Origin: an uncultured Oscillospiraceae bacterium
Lineage (GTDB): Bacteria > Bacillota > Clostridia > Oscillospirales > Oscillospiraceae
Assembly (NCBI GenBank): GCA_944386975.1
Contig: CALXDC010000019.1
Coordinates: forward strand, 1 to 43,810
DNA: 43,810 bases
Reading direction: 5' to 3'
The translations under genes were made by a program, and so were the position numbers. This document shows positions 41,346 through 43,810 of the stretch, one piece after another; position 1 is the first letter of the stretch, and every line of letters starts with the position of its first letter. The notes under the pieces are model-generated. The model was not told the origin of the DNA. It searched no databases and saw nothing but the letters and a program-made list of their open reading frames with translations.

Positions 41346-41422
41346 TTTCCCCATTCCATGACGGAGACGAAGTCCCCCCTGATGCAGCTGCATCAGGGGG
41401 GACTGGTCATAGAATGGGGAAA
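41346..41422. repeat. 77-bp nested inverted repeat
   Basis: Outer arms 41346-41362 and 41406-41422 match at 16 of 17. Nested inside is a perfect 34-base palindrome (41371-41404, centre GCAGCTGC). An unpaired 8-base insert (41363-41370) sits on one side. It lies between the convergent anti-sigma gene and glyA. It may work as a bidirectional terminator, though neither side has a T-run, or it may be a small mobile palindromic element. Confidence 0.85.
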
Positions 41423-41448
41423 CAAACGGAGCGGAGACGCCGTCTGCT

Positions 41449-42699
41449 TCAGGTCAAATGCCGGTACAGGGGGTACTTGGCCGTCAGCTCCTTGACGGCT
41501 GCCTTTACTCCGTCACGATAGGCGTTGGGGTTTTCGGCCATCCGGGCAATACACTCTGCCACCCGGTCCATGTCCTCCGGACGCATGCCCCGGGCGGATA
41601 CCGCCGCGGTGCCCAGCCGCACGCCGCTGGTCACGTTGGGGGACTGGGGGTCGTTGGGGATGGCGTTCTTGTTGCAGGTGATCCAGGCGCTGTCCAGCGC
41701 CTCCTCCATCTCCTTGCCGGTGAGGCCCTTGCTGCGCAGGTCCACCAGCATCAGGTGATTGTCCGTGCCGCCGGACACCAGGTCGAAGCCCCGGTCCATA
41801 AGACCCTTGGCCAGAGCCTTGGCGTTGTCTACGATGAGCTGCTGGTAATCCTTGAACCCCGGGTCCAGCACCTCCTTGAAGGCCACCGCCTTGGCGGCGA
41901 TGGCGTGGACCAGCGGTCCGCCCTGCATGCCGGGGAACACCGCCTTGTTCAGCTTGTGCTCCTTGGCAAACTCCGCGCTGGAGAGAATCAGGCCGCCCCG
42001 GGGGCCTCGAAGGGTCTTGTGGGTGGTGGAGGTGGTGACGTGGGCGTAAGGCACCGGACTCTGATGGAGCCCCGCTGCCACCAGACCCGCAATGTGGGCC
42101 ATGTCCGCCATCAGGTAGGCCCCGCATTTGTCGGCAATCTCCCGAAAGCGCTTGAAATCAATGGCACGGGGATAGGCGCTGGCGCCGCAGATGATGAGCC
42201 GGGGTTTGTGCTCCATGGCCAGCCGCTCCACCTGCTCATAGTCGATAAAGCCGTCCTCTCCTACGCCGTAGGGGACGATGTTGAAGAAGATCCCAGAGAA
42301 ATTCACGGGGCTGCCGTGGCTGAGGTGGCCGCCGTGGGCCAGATTCATGCCCAGGATCGTGTCCCCGGGCTGGCACAACGCCATTTCCACCGCCACGTTG
42401 GCCTGAGTGCCGCTATGGGGTTGTACATTGGCGTAGGTGCAGCCGAAAATCTGCTTGGCCCGCTCAATGGCAATGGTCTCGATGACGTCCACGTATTCGC
42501 AGCCGCCGTAATACCGCCGTCCGGGGTAACCCTCGGCATATTTGTTGGTCAGCGGAGTGCCCATGGCGGACATCACGGGAATACTGGCAAAATTTTCAGA
42601 GGCGATCAGCTCCAGCCGGTCCTCCTGGCGGTCGATCTCTGCCTGGATGGCGTTGGCCACCTCGGGGTCCACCGCGTGGACCACGTCAATGGGATACAT
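41449..42699 (-). CDS. glyA: Serine hydroxymethyltransferase
   Basis: 416 aa PLP enzyme converting serine and tetrahydrofolate to glycine and methylene-THF. [66 protein letters not shown] and the PLP-lysine motif [17 protein letters not shown] are all present. ATG 42699 ([14 protein letters not shown]) follows AAGGAGATAAG; the in-frame GTG at 42717 lies before that site. It links to the folate operon nearby in one-carbon metabolism. Confidence 0.97.
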   Translation of the reverse strand: MYPIDVVHAVDPEVANAIQAEIDRQEDRLELIASENFASIPVMSAMGTPLTNKYAEGYPGRRYYGGCEYVDVIETIAIERAKQIFGCTYANVQPHSGTQANVAVEMALCQPGDTILGMNLAHGGHLSHGSPVNFSGIFFNIVPYGVGEDGFIDYEQVERLAMEHKPRLIICGASAYPRAIDFKRFREIADKCGAYLMADMAHIAGLVAAGLHQSPVPYAHVTTSTTHKTLRGPRGGLILSSAEFAKEHKLNKAVFPGMQGGPLVHAIAAKAVAFKEVLDPGFKDYQQLIVDNAKALAKGLMDRGFDLVSGGTDNHLMLVDLRSKGLTGKEMEEALDSAWITCNKNAIPNDPQSPNVTSGVRLGTAAVSARGMRPEDMDRVAECIARMAENPNAYRDGVKAAVKELTAKYPLYRHLT

Positions 42700-42957
42700 A
42701 CGACTTATCTCCTTCACAGTTTTCCTTGGGTCTGTCCAAGGTAGTCTCCCCTCTTATACCACATCAATACAGGAAAAGCACTTTCTACTTTCACGATTTT
42801 TACAGGGCTTTCTCTGCATTTTCTCCACTTTTTGCACAAATTCTACAGTTTCTGCGCACATCGCCACCACTTTCTGTCCGTTACACAAGTACAAACGTTT
42901 TCCAAAAGAATTACGAGTTTGCTGCTGCCAGCGACAAAACCTTCCCTTTTGTCCCCC
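42700..42957. other. Leader and gap between divergent glyA and sigG
   Basis: CCTTGG-N6-CCAAGG (42724-42741) forms a perfect 6-bp hairpin in the glyA leader, and a minus-strand TATAAG near 42755 may be the glyA -10 box without a convincing -35. The stretch 42780-42950 is pyrimidine-rich on the plus strand. No gene is supported. Confidence 0.4.
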
Positions 42958-42986
42958 GTATAAAGCCGGAAGAGGCCGGAAATACT
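42958..42986 (+). promoter_or_regulatory. SigF/SigG-type forespore promoter of sigG
   Basis: GTATA (42958-42962), 15 bp, GGAAATACT (42978-42986). This fits the B. subtilis SigF consensus (GyATA, then GGnnAnAnT) except for the last position. Confidence 0.75.
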
Positions 42987-43017
42987 TTGCCTATGACAAA
43001 AGCGGGGGAGTGGTTTG

Positions 43018-43788
43018 ATGCAGGGGAAAGTGGAGATCTGCGGGGTGAACACCGCCAAGCTGAAGGTGCTCACCAACGAGGAGACCATCGACCTTCTGCG
43101 GCGGAGCAAGGGCGGAGATATGGCGGCCCGGGAGAAGCTGATCCGGGGCAACCTCCGCTTGGTGCTCTCGGTGATTCAGAAATTCTTAGGCAGGGGAGAG
43201 AATCCGGACGATCTCTTCCAGGTGGGCTGCGTAGGACTGATCAAGGCCATCGACGGCTTTGACCTCAATCAGCCGGTGCGGTTTTCCACCTACGGGGTGC
43301 CCATGATTGTAGGCGAGATCCGCCGGTATCTCCGGGATAACAGCAGTATCCGGGTCAGCCGCAGCATGCGGGACACGGCCTACAAGGTGATGCAGGTCCG
43401 GGAGAAGCTGATGGCAGAGACCCAGCGGGAGCCTACGGTGGAGCAGATTGCCAAGGCGCTGGACCTGCCCCGGGAGGAGGTGGTGTTCGCCATGGACGCC
43501 ATCGTGGAGCCGGTGAGTCTTTACGATCCCATCTATGACCAGGGCGGCGACGCCCTGTGCGTCATGGATCAGGTAAAGGATACCCGGAACACGGATGAGA
43601 GCTGGCTGGAGCATCTGGCCTTGAAGGACGCCGTGGACCGGCTGGGGGAGCGGGAGCGCCGGATTCTGGCTCTCCGCTTTTATGAGGGGAAGACCCAGAT
43701 GGAGGTCTCCAACGAAGTCGGCATCAGCCAGGCGCAGGTGAGCCGGTTAGAGAAGAACGCCCTCAACGCTATCCGGAAGCATCTATAG
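43018..43788 (+). CDS. sigG: RNA polymerase sigma-G, late forespore sigma factor
   Basis: 256 aa. The start MQGKVEICGVNTAKLKVLTNEE is characteristic of SigG. Region 2 is ENPDDLFQVGCVGLIKAIDGFDL and FSTYGVPMIVGEIRRYLRDN; IRVSRSMRDTAYK is region 3, and ERRILALRFYEGKTQMEVSNEVGISQAQVSRLEKNALN the region 4 HTH. ATG 43018 has GGGGGAG before it. It directs forespore genes during sporulation. Its usual upstream neighbours sigE and spoIIGA are absent; instead it stands alone next to divergent glyA. The promoter at 42958-42986 fits forespore control. Confidence 0.95.
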   Translation: MQGKVEICGVNTAKLKVLTNEETIDLLRRSKGGDMAAREKLIRGNLRLVLSVIQKFLGRGENPDDLFQVGCVGLIKAIDGFDLNQPVRFSTYGVPMIVGEIRRYLRDNSSIRVSRSMRDTAYKVMQVREKLMAETQREPTVEQIAKALDLPREEVVFAMDAIVEPVSLYDPIYDQGGDALCVMDQVKDTRNTDESWLEHLALKDAVDRLGERERRILALRFYEGKTQMEVSNEVGISQAQVSRLEKNALNAIRKHL

Positions 43789-43810
43789 AGACGCGCCGCG
43801 AGTGCGGCGT
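43789..43810 (+). terminator. Probable terminator of sigG, cut by the window edge
   Basis: GCCGC-GAGT-GCGGC hairpin directly after the stop codon; the T-run, if present, lies beyond the window. Confidence 0.45.

Noticed and set aside
1-43810. CRISPR array, insertion sequence, tRNA or rRNA
   Set aside because: No regularly spaced repeats, transposase motifs or cloverleaf sequences other than tmRNA were seen by eye.

Overview
The window looks like chromosome from a high-G+C, spore-forming gut Firmicute of the Oscillospiraceae type (Flavonifractor/Lawsonibacter-like). The evidence is G+C-rich coding with strong GGAGG ribosome sites, a forespore sigma factor (SigG) behind a SigF/SigG-type promoter, YitT, FemX and tmRNA/SmpB genes, and several BlaI/BlaR-like and ECF sigma modules. 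The genus is inference. No insertion sequence, CRISPR array, tRNA or rRNA was seen.

Layout. 1-12.7 kb: the 3' end of glnS, an ECF sigma/membrane-partner pair, a YitT transporter-like protein, a small acidic protein with a zinc alcohol dehydrogenase, two consecutive BlaI repressor + M56 metallopeptidase (BlaR1-like) operons with visible operators, and a sigma factor overlapping a membrane-anchored serpin. 12.9-18.6 kb: a visibly lower-G+C restriction-modification island (HTH controller, two cytosine-C5 methyltransferases, an unidentified protein, a McrB-like AAA+ NTPase, a LlaJI-type PD-(D/E)XK nuclease) laid out like BsuMI of Bacillus subtilis. 18.8-23 kb: a sugar operon (xylose-isomerase-like enzyme, class II aldolase, PfkB kinase) divergent from an AraC regulator.

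23.0-25.7 kb: a complete retron on the minus strand: promoter, PRTase-like effector, winged-helix protein, msr-msd RNA with matching a1/a2 repeats and a TTAGC branch site, and a retron reverse transcriptase. This is the most exciting locus; the arrangement resembles type III retrons. 26-29.9 kb: a 50-aa protein and a 1215-aa protein carrying a BRCT domain, a charged coiled coil and one membrane segment, of unknown function. 30-31.5 kb: smpB, a cyclophilin and ssrA (tmRNA).

31.5-36.5 kb: a small membrane protein, a FemX/alanine racemase-family operon for cell-wall precursors, and an HTH + membrane Ser/Thr kinase pair. 36.6-39.6 kb: a folate operon (folE, HD-domain protein, folP, folB-folK fusion) behind a probable tetrahydrofolate riboswitch. 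39.8-43.8 kb: a two-TM protein, an ECF sigma/zinc anti-sigma pair, a 77-bp nested inverted repeat, glyA and sigG. The retron and the R-M island supply phage defence; the sigma, BlaI/M56 and kinase modules make the left and right parts rich in envelope-stress signalling.
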